Assembly: GCA_026182355.1 (NCBI GenBank)
Contig: JAPFBL010001617.1
Location: 4,881,001 to 4,945,000 of the forward strand
Length of the DNA stretch: 64,000 nucleotides
Reading direction: 5' to 3'
Origin: Hermatobates lingyangjiaoensis
Lineage: Eukaryota; Arthropoda; Insecta; Hemiptera; Hermatobatidae
Shown here: in pieces, positions 22,411-34,112 of the stretch
Numbering within the stretch: position 1 is the first letter of the stretch
Layout: every line of letters begins with the position of its first letter
Made by a program: the position numbers and the translations under genes
The notes under the pieces: model-generated
Told to the model about the DNA's origin: nothing
The model's input: only the letters and a program-made list of their open reading frames with translations
Databases searched by the model: none

Positions 22411-22573
22411 CTTGGATTTATTTAAGAACCTGGTACTGAGCTGGACCCACGGCCTCTTTGTGTTATTTGTTTATAACACTTGATTTATTTAAGTACTATT
22501 TATTTACTGAAACTTGGTTTTATTTAAGAACCTGGTACTGAGCTGGACCCACGGCCTCTTTGTGTTATTTGTT
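22411..22573 (+). repeat. Direct duplication, ~60-bp units 102 bp apart
   Basis: The block containing AACCTGGTACTGAGCTGGAC and GGCCTCTTTGTGTTATTTGT occurs at 22419-22472 and again at 22521-22573, almost identical. The high identity suggests a recent duplication. Confidence 0.8.
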
Positions 22574-22673
22574 ACGAGTTTATCTAACGATGCCATGAAA
22601 CCGTCAAAACTTGAAAGATACTTGCAATCAAAACACTCAAATTTTTAAGTATTAAGTGTTCAGTTATACTAAT

Positions 22674-22734
22674 ATATATATTATATAACATATATTAGGT
22701 ATTCATAATATATTATATATATATATATATATAC
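22674..22734. repeat. (TA)n-rich microsatellite
   Basis: Interrupted TA repeats with a perfect run at 22713-22733. Confidence 0.75.
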
Positions 22735-24397
22735 TATCTTATTTATAAGACCTATGTTACACAGACAGTTACAATACTAATTGTAGATATCGATACGCCA
22801 TGACACAGGTCCCTTGTTCTGTACATTAACCTAAGATATAGATCTCATATGCATGCGCAAGTCTCACCGTGATTAGGACCTTAGATGCATAACATTTAAA
22901 TGCGCTCTACACTAATCACTATTAACCTAAACTAAAGTTTTATCTTTCAAAACATTATTAAGTGGTGTTTAAACAGTTTTTTGAGGTAGACACCTGACCT
23001 GACAGATCAGGCGATCCGAGATGTTAGGATCACATTATCCGTTACTCGTGGCAAAGAAAGTGCAATGACGAAAAAATCTGGAGGCTGTAAAAATCGAGTT
23101 TTATTAGAACAGTTAATAACTACTACTTTCATAAAGAAATCTAAGAAAACATTGACATGGTATAAAGGAAACATCAGTTTCTATTTCTGAGGTATCAGTT
23201 TAGGCTTGAATTAAAACGTACGTTTAGTAAGGGTGACAAGGCAGGTGATTTGGAAATTACTGAAATCAGGTTGAGAATAAACGTAGGACTTATGCTTTCA
23301 AACTGTAGACAGTAATATAAGGGATGAAGCCCAAAGAAATCAGAACTTACTCAGACTAATCTAATAATAAAACATCAGTCTTGTTATTGATCGAAGAAAG
23401 CAGGATTTAGTGATTGGGCATCTATAGGAAGAAAAATTGAAAAGAGAATTACTTGTAGGATGTTAAGGAGATGACAAAGGCGTTGTTGACAAGAAGGCGG
23501 AGTGGTCGTGACTGATCAGTAGGACTCCAGATAAACACCCCCTCAGCCAATCCCTGCCGCTCACAACTCTTCTTTATCTCTCAGATAACGGATCCGTACA
23601 ATCCTTACACCTTGGACTTCCTTACTTCTTTCATAGGGGAAACATCTGCTTATCTACTTAGCTCCAACTCAGATTTCCTTCTATATTGCACTAATGTTAT
23701 AAAATATTCTATGTAACGTTATAAAATAAGATTACCAGATCTATGTTAATCAATAATAAGAAAATTGCATATATATATATCCTTCCTCTTAATATATTCT
23801 AATTAGCTTCTGGAATTTTTTTTTGAGGGCAACAACCCATTTCAAGTTCTATTGCTCACATAGAATTTTTTTGAACTTCAACAGTTAAATTACTCATCTT
23901 TTAAGTGTATTATAACCCAAAATAAAAAAAACGATTAAACCATTTTCTATTAAAGCCTAAGTCACGATTTTTACATCAGTTAAATATTGAAAGATGACTT
24001 AAAAATTACATCAATTAGCAAAAAGCATTAATTTCTATTTCTAATGGAACAATGAATTGTTTATCTTAACCACTAATATTTCAATGCAATGAAAGCACAT
24101 TTCCATAGTTATATCGGGGCAGCAAATAATTGTTAAGGAAAATTCCGCTGGTAAACTGACTTACCAACTTCTTATCATATCTTCTGGACTTGTTAATCTT
24201 TAGCTGATAGTGTTGGTCTCAAGTGTTTAATGCATTTCAATCATTCAGTTTCGTAATCCGTACACTGGTTGGGCTACCGTTATTGGTAGTATGGGAAGAA
24301 GTTCAGAGTGGAATCAATAAACCCGGTGACATGTTTCCTCAGGAATTTTATTTTCATTATAAAAAATAGAGTTTAGAAAACTTGGAATAATTTGGTG
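22735..24397. other. Spacer holding an undisrupted copy of the next element's target repeat
   Basis: No gene recognised. The segment 22968-23015 (GGTGTTTAAACAG, then TTTGAGGTAGAC and GACAGATCAGGCGA) matches the joined flanks of the transposon at 24404-27390, showing an empty version of its insertion site. Confidence 0.5.
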
Positions 24398-24759
24398 TTT
24401 AAACCAGGGCTGTGGAGTCGGAGTCGGGCACATTTTGGACCTGGAGGAGTCGGAGTCGGAGTTGGCTGATTTCTTCCGATTCCGACTCCTTACCTAGTTA
24501 TTACTTGTGTACATGTAAATGAAATAAAATGATAAAACATGATTCATTAGTCCAAGTAGAATTTTTTCCTCCGGAGAAGGACATAGTACATTTGATGGTA
24601 GAACACAAATTGTCTAGTTTAATACAAAATATCTGGCCTTGCTTGTTCAGTATTTACTTTGTTATAAGTAAATGTACTATTAAACTTCTTCGTTAGTTAA
24701 TGTTGTAGTTAGACCTAATATAAATGCTTAAATAGAATATATTTATTAGTCTTTCATTC

Positions 24760-25074
24760 CTGGAGGCCGACTCAGTCATGGACCTAGTCTATAATGAGGT
24801 TGTTCGTTCGGCTATGACCTATGGATGCTCCGTCTGGTTTAGAGCTGCACCAACGAACAATTCTTGTATCCAGATCATTCAGAATAAGTGTGGCCGCCTT
24901 ATAGCCAGGGCTCCTTGGTACGCCCGAAATGTGGATATTCATCATGATTTGAAAATGGAATCCATAGATAGTTACATTACCCGATTTAATACCAACGTAG
25001 ACAATAAACTACCTACTCATCCAAACCTCCTTGTACAAGCTTTAAATCCTGCCACCAACCTTCCTCAAACTCAC
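24760..25074 (+). pseudogene. Jockey-type non-LTR retrotransposon, RT C-terminal fragment
   Basis: An uninterrupted reading frame from about 24760 to the stop at 25075 contains VVRSAMTYGCSVWFRAAPTN, IQIIQNKCGRLI and APWYARNVDIHHDL. This is the well-known segment after the RT catalytic core in Jockey-clade elements (usually LIRPVMTYGCPVW...IQNKCLR...APWYVRN...IHRDL). The ATG at 24778 is internal to the homology, so it is not a real start. Length is ~105 codons of a ~900-codon polymerase. It lies inside the composite DNA transposon. Confidence 0.85.
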
Positions 25075-25835
25075 TAAACAATTACTTCACCCATGGACTA
25101 TTTTCTCAACTCATGACTAGAAATAATTTGCACTACGGAAAACTATAACCAAACAGGACCACATGACCGCAAATATGATATTAATATACAAACGAACTTA
25201 ATATCCGGCATGAATTACTGACAGTCCAAGTTATAGCAGCACAGTAATCAAGCAGTAGAAGGCCTGTGGTCTGGAATGCAAGTTACGACCTCCACTATAG
25301 TGCGGTCGTATATATATTCGTTGGTCGTTCGATTCCTGGGGGTAGTACAGATAGTGATTGAACCAGTTATCAATATAAAAGCTTATTTTGGTATATCAGA
25401 CTACTGAAACGAATAGCATCATTGGTATTACCACCGTGGTAACAAGACTTTTGTAAAGACAAAGAAAAAAAACCTGTTACGAAACAAACTTTTACAGGAG
25501 AACATGGCTTTTGCTCCCATAGCCAGTGGATCTCATTCATGACCGTCTAAAACATTACATGGCCAGTGGACCTGATACATTTAATGCTATTTATCTGACC
25601 ACCTTCTACATTGAAGAATTAAGCCCCAAAGTTTTAGTTTGGAGACTTCAAAATAGTACTATTTTGTTTGAAAAATGTCAGAGACATTCCACAAAAAATA
25701 TCACCGAGAAATCAGCTTAAAATTAATATCCGTTTTGCAATTTTAGATCAACAGAGTCCATTCCTTATATTGCAATATTATCCAAAGATAATACCATTCG
25801 TAAATACAAGAATATATACATCCAATATTAAGTTT
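25075..25835. other. Interior of the composite transposon, unassigned
   Basis: No domain recognised. A GTTCGATTCC-like box at 25326 resembles a tRNA B box but no matching A box is convincing. Confidence 0.35.
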
Positions 25836-26010
25836 TGTTCAAGGGTGCAACATATAGATTTATTAGAGTTTGTTAGACAAATCCATCATACCATGGAAAG
25901 TATAGAAATTATAAGTTTGATTGGCGTAGATTTTTTAAATATAAAATTTTATTCTTCTTAATCTCACATTAGGTCATTAAATCATATAAATTATTTCATT
26001 AAACCTTTAA
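25836..26010 (+). repeat. Dispersed repeat shared with 61345-61500
   Basis: Both places share CAAATCCATC(A/G)TACCATGGAA, then a GATTTTTTA-type block and a run of TTATTCYTCTTA followed by ATATAAATT. In this copy the repeat leads into a hairpin (GACCCGTTGGGTC, 26029-26041) and the helicase remnant. It may therefore be sequence next to the 3' end of a Helitron family on the minus strand. Confidence 0.5.
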
Positions 26011-26149
26011 ACATCAACAGACTACCCGTGACCCGTTGGGTCATCCAACACCTTTCTTTTTAATGCAATCATGTTCACATAAATGGAGATAAACCCTAAA
26101 TTAATTAATTTTTAATAAAGAGTATAATGACAATATTTTTAAGACAGTT

Positions 26150-26930
26150 CTTTTTATTTACACTTTTTGTAGTTTGAATTTTCCAAAAAAAAAAACTGTT
26201 TTCTTTCTGTTTGACCCTACTGAGAGCAACATGTAATCGACCATGTTGAAATACTGTTTCATAAATGAGCTAAAACTTTCTTTAGAGTCCTCCTTGAGAC
26301 TTATGAATAGTCATGGCAAATACTAACTGAATTGAAAATTGAATCCTTAAAAAAGGAATGTTCTCCTCTCCAGATAAAACAATTTTCATTTTTGGAATTA
26401 AAACTATTTCCCCTTGACACTGTGATGTAATAATTTTATAAACAATGACATTATCATAAAGCTCCTCATTTAGTAGTTTTGTTTCATTAAACAAGTGCGG
26501 TGGATCAATGTTACTCATACATATACATGACAGGAACTTTCTTTTTGAGTTTAGCTTATGTTGGAGCAATCCAGACAACTCTAGTGAGTCAAGAAATTCT
26601 TGAAGGTAATGTGTGAGTTCTGTTCCTACACAAACCGAGTTTTATGACAAATATTGTTTAACTCCTGGAAATTATTCAATGAACCTATATATAATTTTAC
26701 TGTGTGTCTCGTTAAATAAAACTTATGTAGAATTTTCTGTGAACAATTTTTGTGGGTTGGCGAATGAAGAGTAAATGCATTCAATCCACAAATCAACATT
26801 ATGCACACGGATAAACCAATATTTACCAGAAATTTAGGGTATTCCTCATCTTCTTGAACTCTCATATTGCGAGTTAAATGAAATTTAGTAAATTTGCGCA
26901 ACAAGTAAGACTGATACAAGCATTATAGAT
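26150..26930 (-). pseudogene. Helitron Pif1-like helicase, C-terminal third, degraded
   Basis: Read on the minus strand from 26920: FTKFHLTRNMRVQEDEE (26860), where Helitron helicases usually have LTxNMRV. From 26578 come SGLLQHKLNSKRKF, CMSNIDPPHLFNETKL, LYDNVIVYKIITSQCQGE and VFAMTIHKSQGG. The last is the conserved helicase motif usually seen as FAMTINKSQGQ. After a break, FQHGRLHVALSRVK (near 26230) gives the final motif. Frames are split at 26600 and 26282. It is longer than the remnant in Helitron copies 1-3 and more diverged from them, so it represents a second Helitron family. It is nested in the 24404-27390 element. Confidence 0.85.
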
Positions 26931-27419
26931 ATCAGCATCAGTTCCTCTGTTGACAACGGGAAGAAGTTATTAATTCCTGAGAGGTGGCGCCAATGCAATT
27001 AGTTCCGAACTCCTTAATTTAGAGAGAAATAGTTTTATTAAGAACATTCCTGTACCTTCCGATGCATTGGGAGACTTACTGTATCATTTTTATTGTAATA
27101 GATTAATCGAAAGAAGAATGTATAGGCATTATGACAAAGTGTTTTTTGATTACGAACATACTTGTGTGGTGTTAATATTTTACTTATATTAATTTGATAA
27201 TTCGTATATCAGATTTTGGAAGCTTACTGTACAAAAGTCCCCTTGTAAATAGCTAATTATTATTATCATTATTATTACAAAGTACTAATTCTTAATTTAA
27301 GCCACCTGTCATCTAGTTTTTTAATAATAAAAAGATGAGCTGGAGTCGGAGTCGGATTCGGCCATAATTGGTCCGACTCCACAGCCTTGGTTTAAACAAT
27401 GTTTTGATGTAGACTGATA

Positions 27420-28290
27420 GATCAGGTGACATTGTTTGATTCACGATAAATTGTTTTACTAGTGAAACAACCTTTTATTATTCTTGTTATAAATTTAAAG
27501 CGTATCAAATGAATAAAAGGTGTACATATAAATGTATCAACGTCCAAACCACAATAAGAAATGTGAAAAAAACACCAAGATCTTTTTGAGGTAAGTAACA
27601 AGCGGTCAGAGTCAATCTCAACTGAAACCAAAGATGTAGAACCACCTGGTGTGAGGTTGAGAAGGTGGGAGGCAAGAGAGGATTTTAAAGGGTATAAAGT
27701 GCAGGTCAATGAACTGGGGAGAGTTGTTGTAAACAAAGAATTACATGAAGAAATATGTAAAACAACTATCTGCTGGTTCTTAAACCCCTTAGATGAGTCT
27801 AATTTCTTCATGAATACAGAGTCAAGCTAAAATAAACCGTTACTAATGTTGATAATATTTGATCTATTAAATTTAAACAGAGAGGATTCGATAATAGTTC
27901 TTAACAACACGTGTTTTTAATGATTTACGAGTTTGAATAATATAAATTTTGGCAACTTTTACACGGAATTTTATAAATAACACTGCACTCCAGTTCCCAG
28001 GGAGAGTTTTTTTTATGAACATATTACCTACGTTATTATGATTAGAAAAAACTATATTGAAATAAAGTTTACGTGCAAGACTAGGAAGAGGACCAATGAC
28101 TCTTGATACGCTAAAACTATGGAAGTTTTTTTAACACCCTTTAAAGCAAAGTCGATATAAGAGGAGGGGTATTTTGAAGCTAGGGTAATAGACATATTAT
28201 TAATCTCATCATTAAGAAATTCAGGGGAGCACACTCTTAAAGCCTTCAAAAACAATGTATGACTACCATGTAGAATATTCATTGTACGGT
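27420..28290 (-). pseudogene. Penelope-like element PLE-A copy 3
   Basis: On the minus strand, 28282-28052 encodes LKALRVCSPEFLNDEINNMS, KYPSSYIDFALKGVKKT, matching the segment between RT and endonuclease in copy 1. Next, 28010-27900 gives IYKIPCKSCQ-like text (a GIY-YIG start) and RKSLKTRV. A deletion then joins this to the last codons and a 3' UTR (27420-27838) collinear with 7391-7735. The HINNENHH segment of copy 1 is missing. Multiple frame changes make it a dead copy. Confidence 0.8.
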
Positions 28291-28482
28291 ATCATGAAGT
28301 GTCAACCTTGTTGAAGTGTGACTCATGAATAAGACAATGTATGACTGCCATGTAGAATATTCATTGTATGGTATCATGAAGTGTCAACCTTGTTGAAGTG
28401 TGACTCATGAATAAGACAATGTATGACTACCATGTAGAATGTTCATTGTATGGTATCATGAAGTGTCAACCTTGTTGAAGTG
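28254..28482 (+). repeat. 82-bp tandem repeat, 2.8 units
   Basis: Units start at 28254, 28336 and 28418 (AATGTATGACTACCATGTAG), exact period 82, with only a few substitutions between units. The first unit overlaps the upstream edge of PLE-A copy 3. Confidence 0.9.
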
Positions 28483-29324
28483 TGATCTCTCGTGGGACGG
28501 TCACTGCAACCTGACCTAACCTATCACACTTTTTCAATAAGAACAGTTACTGCTGGATAAAATGCAGTATTTATATATCGTAATTCTAGTAATGGTTATT
28601 TAGAAACAGATGTATTGAAAAAAAAATTGGGCATTCATATGGTGTCATTGGTTAATCAAGATTCGTTTAAAATTAGCTGTTAAGGTAAAACTCAAATTTC
28701 GTGCTAGAGTTATTACTTGATTAATAGTTATCGAGAAAGGTTACTTCTGAAAAAGGGGGACACCCATCGTAGGGTTACTGTTGAATTGAAAGTTTATCTA
28801 GTAAAGTTACAATTGAATATAAGGTTATTTAAAGTAACGTTGGAGTTAAATTGAGGGTTGTGCAGATACAAACACCTTGTACACTCATACAGAGTGTTCA
28901 GAGAAAGTTATCATTGAAGAAAAGAGACATCAATCAAGTGTTATTGTTGATTTGAGAGTTGTTTTGAAATGTTACTGAATATAAAATAGCGCGTTCATAT
29001 AGTGTATTGTTTTGAAATAACAAGATGTTAGGAAAATTACATACCTGCATAGAGGCTGTCAGGTGAACATCATCAAAAAGAGATTCGAGTGAACCTGAAA
29101 CGAGAAAATCTATGTCCAAAAAAAAGATTTTCTTGGATGGATTTTAATTTTTTGGACGGGAAAAATAAAAATGGACATACACAAGTTCATTAGTAAGTTT
29201 TCTATATATACTAAAACATAACTCTTTAGGTAACCTATGGATCAGGATATCTGATACCTAAAGGACTCTATACACCTTTAAAATGAAATAAATTCCTTGT
29301 AATATTCTACTAACACAAACTATT
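28483..29324. other. Diverged internal repeats built on GTTAYTGTTGAWTTGA
   Basis: Related blocks such as GGTTACTGTTGAATTGAAAG (28778) and GTGTTATTGTTGATTTGAGA (28939) recur in the range 28590-29000, each after a GA-rich, ACAYCMATC-containing stretch. They look like an old minisatellite. No gene recognised. Confidence 0.4.
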
Positions 29325-29400
29325 TCGAACACAAAGGCTACGAAACGCGTTGTAGTTGTTGAATAAAACTTCATTTGTGTTGAGAGTTTTGTTTGTTTAT
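29325..29400 (+). repeat. GAAACGCGTT family tail, copy 2
   Basis: CACAAAGGCTACGAAACGCG is followed by TTGTAGTTGTTGAATAAAAC. The GAAA box, short stem III and UH site of a hammerhead can be placed on GAAACGCGTT (29342-29351), but no CTGANGA box is left. Confidence 0.35.
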
Positions 29401-32009
29401 CCATTTTACCTCAGAATAAGTAAATACCACACAATTACGGATTGCACAACTAATGATTTAAAGCTAACTATATCGAATCCCTCTGTGAACAAGATATGTA
29501 AAATAAAATCATTGGCAAAGTTGAATCAAACTTTCAAACACATGTTCAATATGATATTGAAAACTGAAATGCAATATACAATTAATTTGCGTATTGTATA
29601 TTGTTACCAATAATGGTTTTTTATTTATTTTGAAGGAAGATATGTTAACAGATCTTAGGAACACTTATGGTTCCCAGAGAGTTAACCTAAACCTGTAGTT
29701 CGTTTCCTTGAAATTATGACTGCATGATAGTACTGAAATTATGACTGCATGGTAGTTGCAATACTTTTTTTGCGGACTCTAATTAAACAAGATAATAATT
29801 TCTGAGAGGGAAGCACGTACTAAATCATGGTAGCAGAGTGGTCATATTTTGACCTTGTTCAAAAAGGCGTAGTTGTGAGTGTTTTGTGCTAGGGTTGGGA
29901 GGATGCGAACACATATGGATCAGAAATAATATTTATACATTTTTATTTTTAAGACACTATTCAACTGAACAGTGTTCAGTTGAAAATCTTTTGGATATTT
30001 CATTTCATATTGAAGGATACTTTATTCCTTCTTGAAATATATATTTCAGTCTATATAAACAAGAGGGAAGTAAATGGTTTTTTAGCTGAATATTTAATAT
30101 TTCCTCCAAAGCAAAAAAAAAAAGAAGAGAGTAAATGGTACACATCCACGTTAAAGGCATCCGAGTCAAATGTGTGACAAAGAAGATTCGAAAGGACAAA
30201 TTCAATGATCGTGCTGTGATCAAGTAAGTTTATATGACTGAAAACCACTGAAAACGTAACCCACACTAGACGAAAGACAATATGTTTTAGGAACAGGCTA
30301 ACTGAGAATTGTAACTGTAATACAATATTTGTAGTAGAAAGTAATAGCGAAAACTATATCAAAATAGATACGGACACAATATCTAGCGATTAGTATAAAG
30401 GTCTATGAGTTTGCGGTCCATAAGTAACGGCATTATTAATAAGTAAGTTAGAGGAATTAGTCAGTAAATATTTACAGGTTATATATACAATTTAGCATCT
30501 GTTACAGTCAGGAAAAGACCTCATCAAAATACTAAAATATTCCGTCATTTGGTATTTCATATGAATCTCTTCTATTTAGAACTAAACATAGATAAGTAGG
30601 TAGATTTACCAAAGAACTGAAGAACAGAGGAAGAGAGTACGAAGGAACGCAGATGTAGGGAAGTCTGCTGTAAGTCTTCAGAAACTTAACAATGTCATCT
30701 TGACACCTCAAGAAATACACGAGATCCAATACGTATAGCAAAGTTTTGAAAGAACTATCTTTGTTGCCTAAATGAAGAACAATGTAGTAAAAGTACAATA
30801 GGACAATCACAACCGCAGTAGGTATGCAACTGTTAAAACTTTATTAATAATATATATTAATAACAACTGTTATTTGTTTTCACAGATGAATTTGTTAATA
30901 ACAGGTTACAATTTCTTCATTGCCACAAATTTCGTACATAAAGAGCTTACAAATATGAATGAGTCTGCACAACAATAAAATTATGATAAGTGAAATTTAA
31001 ACTGAGCAGTTTTTTTTTAACTACTAAGTCAATTATTTTTCATAAAAAAATGGCTAACTTTTCATTGGGAAATGAAGTTTTCATTGGAGCCTACTGACTG
31101 TCCTGCCAGATTTGAAGTAATTATAATGGATAGTTATTTTTTCATCAAAGATATAAGTTATTAATTAATTTTCTAAGTCTAATATAAATGCATTGACAAG
31201 CGTTTGTTTGTCTCTTGTTGATGTAGATCACATTGTTCTTCAATGTGGTAATTGATATTAAAAATGGTTTAATTATTTTGAATCTATTTCTGATGACAAG
31301 CTGTTGAACTCATTGCGGTTAAAGGTTAAGTGACATGGAGTTATAATAATTAGGGCACTGAAGGATGATATGTGTGTGACGCAGGCCCATGGCCTGAGTG
31401 TCTCTTTAAAACACCCATAATGAGGAACAGGGACTGAGGGACAGGAAACAGTTCATTTAATAAACAATTGTTTCGTCGAGGCACTACTAACGCGTCCCCT
31501 GCTACCAACAATTCCCATCAAACTATAATTAATTCCTCTTAAATCTAGATACAATTAATCCATCACTTTATCACTTCAGATATCATAGACGCTAATACCA
31601 TATAGTAACAGAATATATATTAATTCACATCAAACATTTAGAAAAAATTTTTATGACACAACAGAAAAGAAAACGAAAGTAACTCCCATCGGATATTATA
31701 CATTTTTTTCTTCTTTACAGCTAGTTTTTTGAGAAATAATTAAAAAGATGCAATGAAAGTAAATAAATTGGAAAAAATTACACAATTAACTGGTGGACCT
31801 CTGGACAGAGAGAATCATACTGAAATGTATAAATCTAAACGAAAATCAATTCTAAATATAAAGAAAATTATTAAATAACAAGGAGAAATATAATATAAAA
31901 AAAAGGAAGAACATTCCAGAAAATCTAGTACCATTAAGCAAACGAATATAATTGCATAAGTGCAATATGCACTAATTAATATATCTAAAGTTGAATATTC
32001 AAAGATTAC

Positions 32010-32013
<4 letters not shown>
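29401..32013. other. A+T-rich spacer with no recognised gene
   Basis: It contains the short dispersed motif at 29437 (see 18626) and a 27-bp tandem duplication at 29709-29757 (GAAATTATGACTGCATGRTA). ORFs at 29980-30266 and 30532-30810 carry no family motif. Confidence 0.4.

Positions 32014-32055
<42 letters not shown>
32014..32055 (+). repeat. (GA)21 microsatellite
   Basis: A perfect 42-base GA run. Confidence 0.95.
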
Positions 32056-32058
<3 letters not shown>

Positions 32059-33934
32059 CGAATCTTCAGGCTATTGATAAGGAAGCTCGTACAACTTTAA
32101 GCAAACTTTTTTGTCAACCATCTCTATAACAGCAATTTACAGTGCTGAATATGCACAAGAGTTCTCAGCTATAAACGTAAAAGCATGACATTTAAGTTTC
32201 AAAAACCTGACAACTCTGATTCAGAACTTTTAATTTACTTCATGTGGAAGATGGAAACATCTTGTGCCCGGCGTCACTTGGGGAAGATAACTTAAGACCT
32301 AGCTCCAAATCAGTAGAATGTCAGATCTCATTAAAGATTTGCAATCTACTAAACTGGAGATTAGCAAAATATTAATAACGTCAATAATCGTAATAATTAA
32401 TATGCCCATAAATATTAAAAGTTACCAGTTCAAGAGTTAATACCAGTAAGCCACCATCTGATTAATTCAATTGATAAGACAGAATTATTCAAGGAAGTCA
32501 CTTTCTTTTTTTCATCACAAAATTAATATAATGATGAGATATTCACAAGTCCAAAACGAACATTACCATCACTCTGGTTAAAAAAAAGACGTATTCAATG
32601 GTTGCAAAGAATTACTATATATCGTAGAATAAGTTGACTAATAGTTAACCACAAAATCTATCCGAACTGGGAAAAACATTGAACAGGATGGATAAAAGAT
32701 GCAACTAGCATCTCAATTCGCATGTATAATTAAATTCAGTTTTCGGTGCTTGCTTTTAACAATTATCAGTCTTATTTAAATGAAATTACAGTAACGTTGC
32801 TTACTGTTTGTCTTCTTAACTCTGTTTTGCAACTTAAATTTGGACAGTCTAGAGTCAACAGTTTGAAATAGTGATAGTGGTAAGTGTTTTGTGCTGTTCA
32901 GTGGAACTTTTAGTTTACTAGTAAGTCTGGTTGGAGAACTATTTATGTGTTTTAAAAAATATATATACAGTTTTTAAAATTAGACGAATTGATGTTTTAA
33001 GCTGGGTTTGATTGAGCCCTCGTTAGCTATTAAACTGATTACTGATGAAGTTTTTTTTCAGTAGTGATGGCAGTTTTAGTGGGTTGAAGGGAAGGACTTA
33101 GTGCACGATATAGCTCGGTGGGCAGTCAAGTCGATTGAGTCAGTGGTCTAAATATAATCGGCCAGATGTAGGGGCGAATGCTAGTGAAATTGTGTGAGGG
33201 GCGTGCGGCGACCATGCAGAGCAGGTCTGTCACAGCTTCCCTCGTCAACCTACCTTACACTTCCTCATTACACCTTATTCACATAATACTACATCCATTC
33301 AGTTACACTGAATTTACTTTACTAGTTCAGAAAAAGAACGCTCAACTAATAGATTAGTCTCTGAAAGAAGCCTGACTGAGTTCCTACTATAAAGACAAAT
33401 GGACACCATTAACTATTTGAAGACGTACTTTAATCCTACAGAAGATTAAAATACGTTTAATCCACACAGATAATTAACAAAAACTGCAGAAGATTATTTT
33501 TAATCTTACAGACCACCAGGTGTTCTCACAGTGATACATAAATGTTACTTACAGCAGGTTTTTAAAAATACTTATGTGTTAAAAAAATGGGATGACCATA
33601 ATGCTTAAGGCAGGCGATACACTTTCTTCAATTACAATTCCTTTTTAGGAAAAAGGACTAGGTCTACAGTCAATGAGACAGATCAATCACTACAACGCCT
33701 CAACAACTAAAACTCTGTAAAAATTAAATTCTATTTTATTTATGATGTTCGTTTATTATGCCTTTATACCGCTATAAAGGAGTAATAAACGAACTATATT
33801 TTAATATAATAACTATGTCACTATATTTGAATTCTTACAATCACTTGTCGCACAGCACTTCACTGTGATGGCTCATCGACAAATCGACGAAAGTAATAAA
33901 GAGTAGGCAAGTGGAACAAATGATAGACGGTTTC
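32056..33934. other. Non-coding spacer with a small G+C-rich patch
   Basis: The region 33165-33260 is locally G+C-rich. Nothing else can be named. Confidence 0.4.
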
Positions 33935-34112
33935 CAGATATTTGGTGACTGTGTTTACGTGTGATAAAATTTTGTGGACAAACAAATAAACAAACAGACA
34001 GAAATTTTTCTAAAGGTGGATTCGGTTTCTCTAATGTATAAAACGTAAACATAACTTGAAATGAGTCAGTTCTAAGCAATGCAGACAAAATCTTTCTTTC
34101 ATTTATATAAAC
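33935..34112 (-). mobile_element. Helitron 5'-end fragment
   Basis: Contains GACAAACAAATAAACAAACAG, AAGGTGGATTCGGTTTCTCT, CTTGAAATGAGTCAGTTCTA and GCAGACAAAATCTTTCTTTC. These are collinear with the 5' part (higher-coordinate end) of the complete copies ending at 37058 and 42093. The terminal GA is mutated and the 3' body is absent. Confidence 0.7.

Larger units (their letters stand above)
24404..27390. mobile_element. Composite ~3.0 kb DNA transposon with GGAGTCGG-rich ends
   Basis: Both ends carry the inverted repeat CCARGGCTGTGGAGTCGGA (left 24404-24422; right 27372-27390), followed internally by further GAGTCGG units. The element is flanked by TTTAAA on both sides (24398-24403 and 27391-27396). 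The repeat is a 6-bp duplication, or TTAA if one more A/T belongs to each end; TTAA would suggest a piggyBac-type target. The joined flanks reproduce a repeat seen uninterrupted at 22968. Inside are a Jockey fragment, a dispersed repeat and a Helitron helicase remnant, but no visible transposase. Confidence 0.75.

Noticed and set aside
25240..25345. Possible tRNA-derived SINE head (GTTCGATTCC box)
   Set aside because: No convincing A box at the right distance and no cloverleaf could be drawn by eye.
28254..28482. CRISPR-like array
   Set aside because: Units are contiguous 82-bp tandem repeats without unique spacers, in a eukaryotic context.
29818..29910. Possible tRNA-like A box (GTAGCAGAGTGGTCA)
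   Set aside because: No matching B box downstream; single-box similarity is common by chance.
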